Notes: generated by a model not told the origin, from the letters alone. DNA of 13,847 nt from DATKMS01 sp041497995 (GCA_041497995.1 JBGQHM010000155.1:1-13847); one strand, 5' to 3'; positions 1 through 6,746 are shown, counted from the first letter of the stretch. Numbers and translations are program-made.

Positions 1-425
1 AACACCAGCTCGACCGCGCGGCTGCCCGGCAGCTTCAGCTCACGCTTCCCGCCACGGGCCCAGTACAGCACCACGATGAGCGGCCAGGCGATACCGATGA
101 GCAGCCGATTCGCGCCCGTCATGTTTGCAGTCGCGTAGGCAGTGTACTCCGGATGGGTCGCCGCCTTCGACGCGAAGTAGAGATCGACAGCATACTCCGG
201 CAGCACCGCGACCAGCGCCAGAAACGAAAGTGCCAGCCCTTGCGAGATGTCGAGCTCCGCGACCTCCGCCGCCCACGTAAGGAGAAACGCGCCGCCGAGA
301 ATGGCGAGCCCGAACAGCACCGCCTCGAGGCCAGGGCCCAGAGCGTGCGACCCGCCGACGCGGAGCTCGATCGCCGGGACCGTGACCGCAACCGCTACGA
401 TGATGAGCAACCAATAGCGCCTCAT
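1..425 (-). CDS. Na+/Ca2+ exchanger-type cation antiporter, N-terminal part (cut by window edge)
   Basis: An open frame starts at the ATG at 425-423 and runs without a stop off the left edge, giving about 141 residues. It begins MRRYWLLIIVAVAVTVPAIE, a positively charged start followed by a membrane segment. Further hydrophobic segments lie near residues 31-50, 64-78 and 104-122. The stretch LALVAVLPEYAVDLYFASKA, followed about 15 residues later by TANMTGANRLLIGI, has the layout of the first alpha-repeat of the sodium/calcium exchanger family. There an acidic residue after a proline and a G-N/S-N motif bind the cations. The match is divergent: PEYAVD replaces the usual PELxTS, and TGANRL the usual GSNxxN. 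The start is supported by continuity of the frame. It is the last gene seen in a minus-strand run, 62 bases after the JAMM gene. Transport specificity cannot be read from this fragment. Confidence 0.72.
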   Translation of the reverse strand, partial: MRRYWLLIIVAVAVTVPAIELRVGGSHALGPGLEAVLFGLAILGGAFLLTWAAEVAELDISQGLALSFLALVAVLPEYAVDLYFASKAATHPEYTAYATANMTGANRLLIGIAWPLIVVLYWARGGKRELKLPGSRAVELV

Positions 426-487
426 AGGCGGGCAATGCTGCCTTCTCCGTCGCCGCTGTGCAACCGAGGAAAGGTTGTTTCCGGCTT

Positions 488-949
488 TCAGATCACCTGC
501 AGCGCCACCTCGACGAAGTCGCGCCTGGCCTCGTCCCACGCGAACGCCTTCGTGGCCTGTACGGCGCCCGCGCGGACAGACACGACGATCTGCGCCGCCA
601 GTGGGTAGTTGGGCTCATCCCACCCGCCCATCGCTTGCTTCTTGTCCTCGGCGGAGAAGTACGAGTCGTGGTCAGGATGTGAGTGATAGAAACCGCGCAG
701 CGTCAACTCACCGCGCTCAGTGGCGATCAGAATCGGCGCTGATTCAAGTCCCATCGTATAGGCGATCGCTGCCGTGCGCGGGTACAGTTCCGGGTCCTTG
801 GCGTGCAGCTCGTTCTGTATGTTGGTCACGCGCACGACTTCCTCGCGCCCGTCGCGTTCGATGATCATGCCGCAACACTCGTCCGGGTAGGTTTCGCAGG
901 CGTGCGCCTGCAACGCCTCGAGGCTCGTCGTTGTCAGGAGAAACGTCAT
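488..949 (-). CDS. JAMM/MPN+ (Mov34/JAB) zinc metalloprotease
   Basis: The 153-residue product is a single compact JAB/MPN domain. The full JAMM zinc signature is visible: H89-S-H91, then seven residues, S99 and D102 (HSHPDHDSYFSAED). The upstream catalytic glutamate is E24 in YPDECCGMII. All metal-binding and catalytic positions are intact, so an active peptidase is expected. Bacterial stand-alone JAMM proteins of this length include enzymes that cut C-terminally from ubiquitin-like sulfur carriers (ThiS/MoaD/CysO type) in cysteine or cofactor synthesis. No such carrier or E1-like gene is in the window, so the substrate is unknown. The ATG overlaps the stop of the upstream panE-like gene (ATGA at 949-946), indicating translational coupling in one operon. 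There is no signal peptide, so it should be cytoplasmic. Confidence 0.88.
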   Translation of the reverse strand: MTFLLTTTSLEALQAHACETYPDECCGMIIERDGREEVVRVTNIQNELHAKDPELYPRTAAIAYTMGLESAPILIATERGELTLRGFYHSHPDHDSYFSAEDKKQAMGGWDEPNYPLAAQIVVSVRAGAVQATKAFAWDEARRDFVEVALQVI

Positions 950-1923
950 CTTGCTCGTCCGCCTCCGAGCGCTTCCCGCGCGTGCACGAGACGCGTCAAC
1001 AGCTCATTCGCGGGCGTGACGATACCGTGCGCCGCACCGCGCTTCCAGACCTCACCGTTGATCGCATCGATTTCGGTCAACCGCCCGCGCTCGAGGTCCT
1101 GCAACATGGATGGACGGTGGTCGAACGTCGACGGCACCAGGCGATCGTAGAACACCGCCCGGTATTCCGCCGCAGAGCTCCACGGCAGCCGCACGCCTTC
1201 GCCAACGGCAACCCGAAACGCTTCGTCGATCATCGCGTCCATGATCGCGCGTGCATTGGCGTCGTCGCCCAACGCACCGTAGTGCACGCCGAGCAACGCC
1301 CCGAGCGGATTGAGCGCGGCATTGTACAGTACCTTCCCCCACAGCGCCGCTTCAATGTCGTCGGTGTACGCGCTCGGGATGCCCGCGGTCGCGAAACGGT
1401 CGGCCCAGGAACGCGCCACCGACTCCAGTTGCAATTGATCGCGCTGCCGCCATACGCCGAGCAGCACCGGGTCGGCGTACACCGTTACGCGGACCTGTCC
1501 GGGTGCAACGATCTCTGCGCCGAAGATGACGCGTCCGGCCAACACCCGGTACCCGACCTGCGCGCCGAGGGCTTCGACGTTGCCCAGGCCATTCTGCAGT
1601 GAGATCACGACGCCGTTCGCCGCCAGCAGCGGCGCCACAGCGGCGCCGATTGCGCACGTGTCGTACGCCTTCACCGTGATGAGGATCGCATCGAACGGAC
1701 CGCGTAGCTGGGGCGCGTCGGTGGCCCACTCGAAGCCGGTCGCCACATGCTCGCCCCACAGCCCTTCGACTCGCACTCCGCGTGCGGCCACGGCCTCACC
1801 GTGAGCCGCGCGTCCGAGCAGCGTCACCGCATGGCCCGCGCGCCGCAGCAGCCCACCAAAGACCAAGCCCAGCGCGCCGGCTCCGGCAACGAGAATGCGC
1901 TGCGTATCGCGTGTGTGACTCAT
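946..1923 (-). CDS. panE: 2-dehydropantoate 2-reductase (ketopantoate reductase)
   Basis: Residue numbers are from the ATG at 1923-1921, giving 325 residues, a usual length for ApbA/PanE. The protein opens with the NADPH-binding Rossmann loop GAGALG (14-19), followed by TVKAYD (83-88) and SLQNGLGN (108-115), both characteristic of the family. The C-terminal helical domain carries WGKVLYNAALNPL (195-207), with the lysine at the catalytic position, and PSMLQDLERGRLTEIDAING (271-290), with the conserved S and E that bind pantoate. The expected reaction is NADPH reduction of 2-dehydropantoate to pantoate in pantothenate/CoA synthesis, though many PanE-like proteins act on other 2-oxoacids. The frame is open upstream to 1974, but those 17 residues are not family-like and a GGCGGA sequence precedes the chosen ATG. 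It is the first gene of the minus-strand run and diverges from the nucleotidyltransferase gene. Confidence 0.88.
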   Translation of the reverse strand: MSHTRDTQRILVAGAGALGLVFGGLLRRAGHAVTLLGRAAHGEAVAARGVRVEGLWGEHVATGFEWATDAPQLRGPFDAILITVKAYDTCAIGAAVAPLLAANGVVISLQNGLGNVEALGAQVGYRVLAGRVIFGAEIVAPGQVRVTVYADPVLLGVWRQRDQLQLESVARSWADRFATAGIPSAYTDDIEAALWGKVLYNAALNPLGALLGVHYGALGDDANARAIMDAMIDEAFRVAVGEGVRLPWSSAAEYRAVFYDRLVPSTFDHRPSMLQDLERGRLTEIDAINGEVWKRGAAHGIVTPANELLTRLVHAREALGGGRAR

Positions 1924-2032
1924 GATCCGCCGTGCAACGTACCCGTCGCCTAGATACACAACCGCCGCTGCCAATCCCAGCAGGAAGGAAATATGTCATA
2001 CCTAGTGCCAATCATCCTTTGCATCCCCTATC

Positions 2033-2755
2033 ATGCCGATCATGTTGGCGGTGATTCTCGCCGCGGGACGCGGCAGGCGCATGGGTGCGCTCACAGAGCA
2101 CACGCCGAAGCCGTTGCTGCCGCTGCAGGGACGACCGATCATCGAGCATATCGTCATCGGCCTGCGCGCCGCCGGCGTGGATGAGGCCATCGTCATCACC
2201 GGCTACCGCGGCGAGCAGATCGAGGCGCTCCTCGGCGACGGCAGCCGTTTTAGCGTGCACTGCACCTATCGCCGCCAAGAGCGTCCCGAGGGAACAGCCA
2301 AAGCGTTGCTGCTCGCCGCCGACGCGGCGGCGCACTGTCCGTTCGTCTTGTCGTGGGGCGACATCGTCATCAGCTCGCCGAACTATCCTGCCTTGACCGC
2401 TGAGTTTGCGCGCCACCCGTGCGATGCGCTGCTTATGGTCAACGAGATTGATGATCCGTGGCGCGGTGCGGCCGTCTACGTCGACGCCGATTGGCGCGTC
2501 ACGCAGCTGGTCGAGAAGCCGCCGCGCGGAACCTCGCAGACCTGCTGGAACAACGCCGGCATCTTTGTCTTCGCGCCGCTCATCTTCACCTATGCCGAAC
2601 GGCTCCGGCCGTCGGCGCGTGGCGAGTACGAGCTGCCGCAAGCCATCGCCGCAATGATAGACGACGGCCGCGCCGTGCGCGCCTGCGCTGTGCAAGGCTT
2701 CTGGAGCGACCTCGGGACGCCCGAAGACCTCGCCGTCGCGGAGCGCACCTTGTGA
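2033..2755 (+). CDS. Sugar-1-phosphate nucleotidyltransferase (NTP_transferase family)
   Basis: This 240-residue protein has the classic pyrophosphorylase fold motifs in order: LAAGRGRRMG (9-18), the nucleotide loop; PKPLLPLQGRPIIEH (25-39), with the substrate lysine; SWGD (107-110), with the metal-binding aspartate; EKP (161-163); NAGIFVF (174-180); GEYELPQAI (197-205); and WSDLGTPEDL (224-233). It should condense a sugar-1-phosphate with an NTP to give an NDP-sugar and pyrophosphate in the cytoplasm. Length and motifs fit the short MurU/HddC/RmlA-like group without a left-handed beta-helix acyltransferase tail, so it is not a full GlmU. The exact sugar and nucleotide cannot be told from sequence. 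A second ATG at 2042 could be the true start, and neither has a clear Shine-Dalgarno. The stop overlaps the GTG start of the next kinase gene (GTGA), so the two probably act on the same sugar. Confidence 0.87.
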   Translation: MPIMLAVILAAGRGRRMGALTEHTPKPLLPLQGRPIIEHIVIGLRAAGVDEAIVITGYRGEQIEALLGDGSRFSVHCTYRRQERPEGTAKALLLAADAAAHCPFVLSWGDIVISSPNYPALTAEFARHPCDALLMVNEIDDPWRGAAVYVDADWRVTQLVEKPPRGTSQTCWNNAGIFVFAPLIFTYAERLRPSARGEYELPQAIAAMIDDGRAVRACAVQGFWSDLGTPEDLAVAERTL

Positions 2756-4119
2756 CCGACATGAATCCTCAGACGACCGCCCGCCTCACACCCGACGACG
2801 AAGAACGCGCCAGCCACGTCGTCGACGACTTTCGCGCGACCGTCGGGCGACCCGCACTTCATCTCGTCCGTGCGCCGGGACGCGTCAACTTGCTCGGTGA
2901 ACACACCGACTACAACGGCCTGCCTGTGCTGCCGATGGCGATCGACCGCAGCGTGTTGACCGCGGTGGCGCCGCGCGCGGATCGCACGATACGCTTGTTC
3001 AATTCCGCGCCCCAGTTTGCGCCGCGCGCATACGAGCTGGGGGACACGATTGAACCGTATGCCGACGGCGACTGGGGCAACTACTCCAAAGCGGCCGCGC
3101 AAGGCCTGGTGCGCCACTGCGGTGCACAGCTGCGGCGCGGCGCCGATCTGCTGATCAATGGCAACATCCCGAGTAGCGCCGGCTTGTCCTCGTCTTCTGC
3201 GCTGGTCGTCGCCAACGCTCTGGCCCTGTTGGCGGCCAACGACATCGAGGTGCCTTACGACACGCTGGCTGAGCTGTTGCCATTGGCCGAACGGTACGTC
3301 GGCACGCTCAGCGGCGGCATGGACCAGGCCACCAGCCTGTTGGCGCGGGCCGGCCACGCGTTGCGGATCGATTTCTTCCCGCTGCGGGTGCGCACCCTTC
3401 CCCTACCCCCCGGCTACAGCGTCGTCGTCTGCCACAGTCTGGTGCAAGCAGAGAAGTCCGGCGCGGCCAAGCAAGCGTACAACCTGCGGGTGATCGAGTG
3501 CCGCTTGGCGTGTCGCGTTCTCGAGAACGCGCTCGGCGCCAGCTTGCCGCGCAGTCTTCACACCCTCGGCGATCTCGTCGCCCTCTTTCCGCACCGACCG
3601 CTGCTCGATTTCCTGCCGCATCTGGCCGCGCAGGTGCCGGAGCGATCGCTGTCACTCACCGAAATCGCGACATTGATCGGAACCAGTCCCGAGCGCTTAC
3701 GTGAGGAGTGTGGAGCCGTCGGCGACGCGTTCGCGCTGCTGCGCCGCACACGTCACGTCCTGACCGAAGCCGAGCGGGTGGAAAGAGCAGAGGCGGCGCT
3801 GAATGCCGGCGACGCGGTGGCCTTTGGCCAACTGATGGATGCCTCGCACGGCAGCTGCCGCGATGACTACGAGATCAGCTGTCCGGAAATCGAAGCGCTG
3901 GTCGGCATCGCCAAAGACGCCGGCGCGGCGGGGGCGCGGCTGACCGGCGCCGGCTTCGGCGGCTGCACAGTCAACCTGGTGGCGGAAGCCGACGTCCCCG
4001 GATTCCTCACGCGCATCGACCGCTACTTCTATCGTTCACGCCTCGGTCACTCTGGGCGGGTCAGCAACTATCGCTTCATCTTTGAACCGCAAGCGGGCGC
4101 CGCGCTGTTTCCGCTGTAG
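2752..4119 (+). CDS. galK: Galactokinase-family (GHMP) sugar kinase, GALK2-like
   Basis: From the GTG at 2752 the product has 455 residues. All three galactokinase/GHMP motifs are present: GRVNLLGEHTDYNG (43-56), the galactokinase signature; NIPSSAGLSSSSAL (138-151), the ATP phosphate loop; and RLTGAGFGGCTVNL (396-409). The catalytic aspartate sits in GGMDQ (188-192). It should phosphorylate galactose or a relative at C1 using ATP. The wording of several blocks (the phosphate loop, AERYVGT, YNLRVIECRLA, RRTRHVLTEAERV, SHGSCRDDYEISCPE) matches the eukaryotic GALK2/N-acetylgalactosamine kinase branch as I remember it better than ordinary bacterial GalK, and the length also fits GALK2. The GTG start is favoured by GGAG eight bases upstream and the GTGA overlap with the nucleotidyltransferase gene; ATG at 2761 is the alternative. 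The open frame extends back to 2458 but only as a shadow of the upstream gene. Confidence 0.88.
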   Translation: MTDMNPQTTARLTPDDEERASHVVDDFRATVGRPALHLVRAPGRVNLLGEHTDYNGLPVLPMAIDRSVLTAVAPRADRTIRLFNSAPQFAPRAYELGDTIEPYADGDWGNYSKAAAQGLVRHCGAQLRRGADLLINGNIPSSAGLSSSSALVVANALALLAANDIEVPYDTLAELLPLAERYVGTLSGGMDQATSLLARAGHALRIDFFPLRVRTLPLPPGYSVVVCHSLVQAEKSGAAKQAYNLRVIECRLACRVLENALGASLPRSLHTLGDLVALFPHRPLLDFLPHLAAQVPERSLSLTEIATLIGTSPERLREECGAVGDAFALLRRTRHVLTEAERVERAEAALNAGDAVAFGQLMDASHGSCRDDYEISCPEIEALVGIAKDAGAAGARLTGAGFGGCTVNLVAEADVPGFLTRIDRYFYRSRLGHSGRVSNYRFIFEPQAGAALFPL

Positions 4120-4147
4120 GGGCTATCGATCTTCTCGCGAGCACGCC

Positions 4148-4263
4148 CTTCGAGACGCCGCCAAAAGAAGGCGGTTCCTCAGGACGAACGATTGTGTTGT
4201 TGCTTTCAAAGAAGATTTCCGTTCGCCCTGAGGAGGCCCTATCTTTTCGGGGCCATTTCGAAG
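4148..4263. repeat. Composite palindromic intergenic repeat (four-way fold)
   Basis: The gap after the kinase gene begins with nested inverted repeats. The outer arms are CTTCGA (4148-4153) and TCGAAG (4258-4263). The main arms are TCCTCAGGACGAACG (4176-4190) and CGTTCGCCCTGAGGA (4220-4234), matching 14 of 15 positions. Each side also carries its own small hairpin: CCGCC/GGCGG (4158-4162/4170-4174) and GGCCC/GGGCC (4235-4239/4250-4254). Together these would fold into a cruciform-like structure. Such architecture is typical of interspersed extragenic palindromes or small MITE-like elements; whether it recurs in this genome cannot be seen here. It may also end transcription of the kinase operon. 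Confidence 0.7.
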
Positions 4264-4296
4264 CCTGTCCCTGCTCACTGTTTATCGACGGTCTCT

Positions 4297-4398
4297 GTAG
4301 GGGCCCTGCCCTAGTGCGATGTCAGCGACAACGTTCCAACCATACGTGGAACGCCGCACTCGGCGCGTGGCTGGGCAACCACGCGGGGTTGCCCCTAC
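4297..4398. repeat. Second palindromic intergenic repeat (GTAGGGGC ... GCCCCTAC)
   Basis: A perfect inverted pair GTAGGGGC (4297-4304) and GCCCCTAC (4391-4398) bounds about 100 bases. Inside its right end is a hairpin with a perfect 8-bp stem, GGGCAACC (4373-4380) and GGTTGCCC (4387-4394), with a 6-base loop. Inside its left end TAGGG/CCCTA (4298-4302/4309-4313) can pair. No run of T follows, so it is not a textbook terminator. I read it as another REP-like repeat next to the first. With it, the 315-base gap between the kinase and the phosphotransferase genes is almost wholly repeat sequence; the remaining 36 bases before 4435 hold the leader of the next gene. Confidence 0.6.
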
Positions 4399-4434
4399 CC
4401 CTCATCTGCAGGATCGGATAAGGCATCCCCTGCG

Positions 4435-5454
4435 ATGGACCTCCGTGAAATGGAGCAGCAACTGGCCGCCTTCATTGCCCGCCAGGTCGGTATGGCAGAC
4501 GTTAGCGTCTCCGGCTTGCGGCGGCTTGCGGGTGGAGCCTCACGGGAGATCTGGTCCGTCGACGTGAGCTACGAGAGCGCTGGCACACGCATCACGTTAC
4601 CGCTGGTGCTCCGCCGTGACCCCGCCGCGTCCGGCGTCGGCGGACCACGGCGTGACGAGTTCGATCTGCTGCGCGCCGCTGCGGCTACGGGCGTTCCGGT
4701 GCCGAAGGTCCATTGGATCAGCGACAGCACCGACGTGCTCGGTGCGCCTTTCTTCCTGATGGACCGCGTCGACGGCGAGACGCTGGCGCGTCGGTTGCTG
4801 CGCGATGACATCTACGCCGAAGCGCGGCGCGTGATGACCGCACAACTCGGGGGCATCCTGGCGGCCATCCACCGCATCGACCGCAGCACTCATCAGCTCG
4901 CCTTTCTGACGGAGCCGCCGCCCGGCGAGCCGCCTGCCAAGGCGGAGCTCGACCGCTTCGAACAGATCTTCCGCGCCATCACGCCCGATCCCCACCCGAC
5001 CTTTGAGATCGCATTTCGCTGGCTGCGCCAGCGCCTGCCGCAGATCGACCGGCGTGTCGTGGTCCATGGCGACTTCCGCATCGGCAACGTCATCTTCGGC
5101 CCCGAGGGCGTGCGCGCCATCCTCGACTGGGAGCTGGCGCACGTCGGTGACCCGATGGAAGATCTCGGCTGGATTTGCGTGCGCTCATGGCGCTTCGGCA
5201 GCGACGACCTCCCGGTCGGCGGCATCGGCACGCGCGAAGAGTTGTTCCGCACCTACCAGGAAGCCGGCGGCGGCGCGGTGGATCCACAACATGTGCGCTT
5301 CTGGGAGGTGCTCGGCAATCTCAAATGGGGCATCATGACCATCATGCAGGCGAAGACCCATCTCGACGGCCTGGTGAAGAGCGTCGAGCTCGCCAGTCTG
5401 GGACGCCGCACCGCGGAGATGGAGCTCGAGCTCCTGAACCTGATCGATGGCTAG
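4435..5454 (+). CDS. Phosphotransferase family protein (APH/ACAD10-11-like kinase fold)
   Basis: The 339-residue protein has the aminoglycoside-phosphotransferase/choline-kinase fold. The nucleotide loop is LAGGASREIW (31-40) and the N-lobe R60 lies in LVLRRDP. The Brenner catalytic motif VVHGDFRIGNVIF (209-221) carries H211, D213 and N218, and the metal-binding DWE (231-233) is followed by HVGDPMEDLGW, the wording seen in the ACAD10/ACAD11-like subgroup. Members of that subgroup are associated with hydroxyacyl/acyl-CoA breakdown, whereas others phosphorylate small molecules, so the substrate stays open. ATG 4435 has AAGG 11 bases upstream; ATG at 4450 is an alternative. The DUF6285 gene downstream is, from family knowledge, a frequent partner of this subgroup; here a lipoprotein gene lies between them. 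It is soluble, with no signal peptide. Confidence 0.87.
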   Translation: MDLREMEQQLAAFIARQVGMADVSVSGLRRLAGGASREIWSVDVSYESAGTRITLPLVLRRDPAASGVGGPRRDEFDLLRAAAATGVPVPKVHWISDSTDVLGAPFFLMDRVDGETLARRLLRDDIYAEARRVMTAQLGGILAAIHRIDRSTHQLAFLTEPPPGEPPAKAELDRFEQIFRAITPDPHPTFEIAFRWLRQRLPQIDRRVVVHGDFRIGNVIFGPEGVRAILDWELAHVGDPMEDLGWICVRSWRFGSDDLPVGGIGTREELFRTYQEAGGGAVDPQHVRFWEVLGNLKWGIMTIMQAKTHLDGLVKSVELASLGRRTAEMELELLNLIDG

Positions 5455-5534
5455 CGGGCTGCGCCCAGCGCCTTTTCTATGGACCGCTCCCGTTGGTCGC
5501 AATGGGCTGCCCTCGCAAACTTGACTCAAGCGCG

Positions 5535-6332
5535 ATGAATTTTCTGCCCCCGAAGACCTCCAGCGAACCAGGCTCACAAATGGTGGCACCCGTCTTGATG
5601 CTGGTCGTTCTGTTCGGCACGGGGTGTACGCCTGTGCTGCATCGCCCGGCGCAGCCACTCGCCACGTCCCTGCAAGAGCTCGCACCGCACGCCGACGGTG
5701 ATCATTTCGTATATGTATGGAAGCAGGTACTCGACGATGGCGCGGTACGCGCCGGCATTCACGTGGAGCATCTGACCGCGCTAGACAATGGCGACTTCGA
5801 AGTGACGCTGAGCGAGGACGGTGCGGTGATCGGCTACACCCGCTTTCGTGACGATGGTCATGCGCTACTACTCCTCAGTGAGACCCTGGGACGCAACGTC
5901 CGCCTGTCCTACGATCCGCCGCTGCCGCAGCTCGACACACCTCTGTACGCCGGCGAGACGCGCTCGACGGCGACCGTCACAGTCAACAATTTGAAGGACG
6001 ACAAGCTGCTCGACACTCTCCAAGTGACGCAGGTGGTAGAGACACGCGCCGCGACATCCGTGCACACATCGCTCGGCGACTACCCGCACGGCGTACAGGT
6101 CCGTACCGTTCGCACACTGCAGTTCCCCGACGGGCCGGTGGAGCTGAGCAGCACGGCGGTGCTGGTGCCCGGCATCGGCGAGATCCGCTCCGAGGGCGCG
6201 GCGACCGGAGCGGCACCGCTGGTGCGCGAGTTGGCGTGCGCAACGATTGACGGGCGACACCTCGGCGACTGTCACACCCTGAGGGAACGCGTGGAGGAGC
6301 TGGAACGTGCAGGATCGACCAACGTACCGTGA
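5535..6332 (+). CDS. Predicted lipoprotein of unknown function
   Basis: From ATG 5535 the product has 265 residues. Residues 16-31 (MVAPVLMLVVLFGTGC) form a hydrophobic signal segment ending in a lipobox-like GTGC, so C31 is the likely lipidated cysteine and the rest would be a periplasmic or membrane-anchored domain. The mature part looks beta-rich with no recognisable catalytic motif. It includes a TVTVNN stretch, a short LSSTAVLVPGIGEIRSEG segment near the end and two late cysteines. I do not recognise the family. The start is uncertain: ATGs at 5502, 5535 and 5580 are in frame and none has a good Shine-Dalgarno. The one at 5580 gives the shortest signal peptide but lacks a charged n-region. 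The C-terminal coding end overlaps the DUF6285 gene by 26 bases, so the two are likely co-transcribed. Confidence 0.68.
   Translation: MNFLPPKTSSEPGSQMVAPVLMLVVLFGTGCTPVLHRPAQPLATSLQELAPHADGDHFVYVWKQVLDDGAVRAGIHVEHLTALDNGDFEVTLSEDGAVIGYTRFRDDGHALLLLSETLGRNVRLSYDPPLPQLDTPLYAGETRSTATVTVNNLKDDKLLDTLQVTQVVETRAATSVHTSLGDYPHGVQVRTVRTLQFPDGPVELSSTAVLVPGIGEIRSEGAATGAAPLVRELACATIDGRHLGDCHTLRERVEELERAGSTNVP
6293..6299 (+). promoter_or_regulatory. Strong Shine-Dalgarno deciding the GTG start of the DUF6285 gene
   Basis: GGAGGAG lies seven bases before the GTG at 6307, inside the end of the lipoprotein reading frame. It is the clearest ribosome site in this part of the window. It settles a non-ATG start that also matches the family's expected N-terminus (QDRPTYREL). 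Confidence 0.75.
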
Positions 6333-6711
6333 GCTGCTCGAAGCCGTGCAGCAGTTTATCGAGACCGATGCCCTCCCGGCCCTCGACGGGCCGAAGAAGT
6401 TTCACGCCCGGGTTGCGGCCAACGTGCTCGCGATCGTCCGCCGCGAGCTCGAAAACGAGGACACGCAATGGCGCGCGGAGTGGAAACGCCTGGATGCGCT
6501 TTTGGGCGCCGCCGAATCCCTCCCCGGCGAACGCGCCGCCGTGGCCCGGCGCCTACGCGCACGTACCGAAGACCTGTGCGAGCGCATCCGCCGCGGCGAT
6601 GCCGACGGCGGCGCCTGGCGCACAGCGGTGCTCGTGCACCTGCGGCAGACCGTGACCGATAAGTTGGCCGTCGCCAATCCCAAGTTCTTGGGCGTGACTG
6701 GTGGCTTGTGA
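6307..6711 (+). CDS. DUF6285 domain protein
   Basis: The 134-residue product starts at a GTG and reads MQDRPTYRELLEAVQQFIET, then LPALDGPKKFHARVAANVLA (23-42), DLCERIRRGD (89-98) and a C-terminal HLRQTVTDKLAVANPKF (111-127). These blocks match the DUF6285 family as I know it: a small, all-helical cytoplasmic protein of unknown function, usually encoded beside an APH-like phosphotransferase and often acyl-CoA dehydrogenase genes. Length is normal and there are no transmembrane segments. It may assist or regulate the phosphotransferase encoded at 4435-5454, but that is inferred from context only. It overlaps the lipoprotein gene by 26 bases and has a very strong ribosome site. Its stop codon sits in the left arm of the hairpin shared with the convergent PAC2-family gene. 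Confidence 0.8.
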   Translation: MQDRPTYRELLEAVQQFIETDALPALDGPKKFHARVAANVLAIVRRELENEDTQWRAEWKRLDALLGAAESLPGERAAVARRLRARTEDLCERIRRGDADGGAWRTAVLVHLRQTVTDKLAVANPKFLGVTGGL

Positions 6712-6743
6712 CTGGGGGACTCGGCAAGACGAGTCCCAGTCAC
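6708..6743. terminator. Hairpin between convergent genes, likely bidirectional terminator
   Basis: GTGACTGGG (6708-6716) pairs with CCCAGTCAC (6735-6743), and ACTCG (6719-6723) with CGAGT (6730-6734). This leaves a two-G bulge and a GCAAGA loop, for 14 base pairs in all. It fills the 35-base gap between the converging DUF6285 and PAC2-family genes and includes the TGA of the former. No clean T-run follows on either side, so termination may rely on structure or Rho. Confidence 0.6.
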
Positions 6744-6746
6744 GCG

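Noticed and set aside
931..1602. 223-codon plus-strand open frame
   Set aside because: It is antisense to the panE-like gene, rich in R/H/Q as expected from a GC-rich shadow, with no recognisable domain.
2458..2751. N-terminal extension of the galactokinase frame
   Set aside because: The extra 98 codons lie wholly inside the nucleotidyltransferase gene in another frame and are arginine-rich shadow sequence. The family start matches the GTG at 2752.
2590..3357. 255-codon minus-strand open frame
   Set aside because: Antisense to the galactokinase, whose three signature motifs are intact; the composition looks like a shadow.
4194..4421. 75-codon open frame in the gap after the kinase
   Set aside because: It consists of the palindromic repeat sequences themselves, with no ribosome site or domain.
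5175..5534. N-terminal extension of the lipoprotein frame
   Set aside because: It overlaps the end of the phosphotransferase gene in a different frame, and the signal peptide would become internal.
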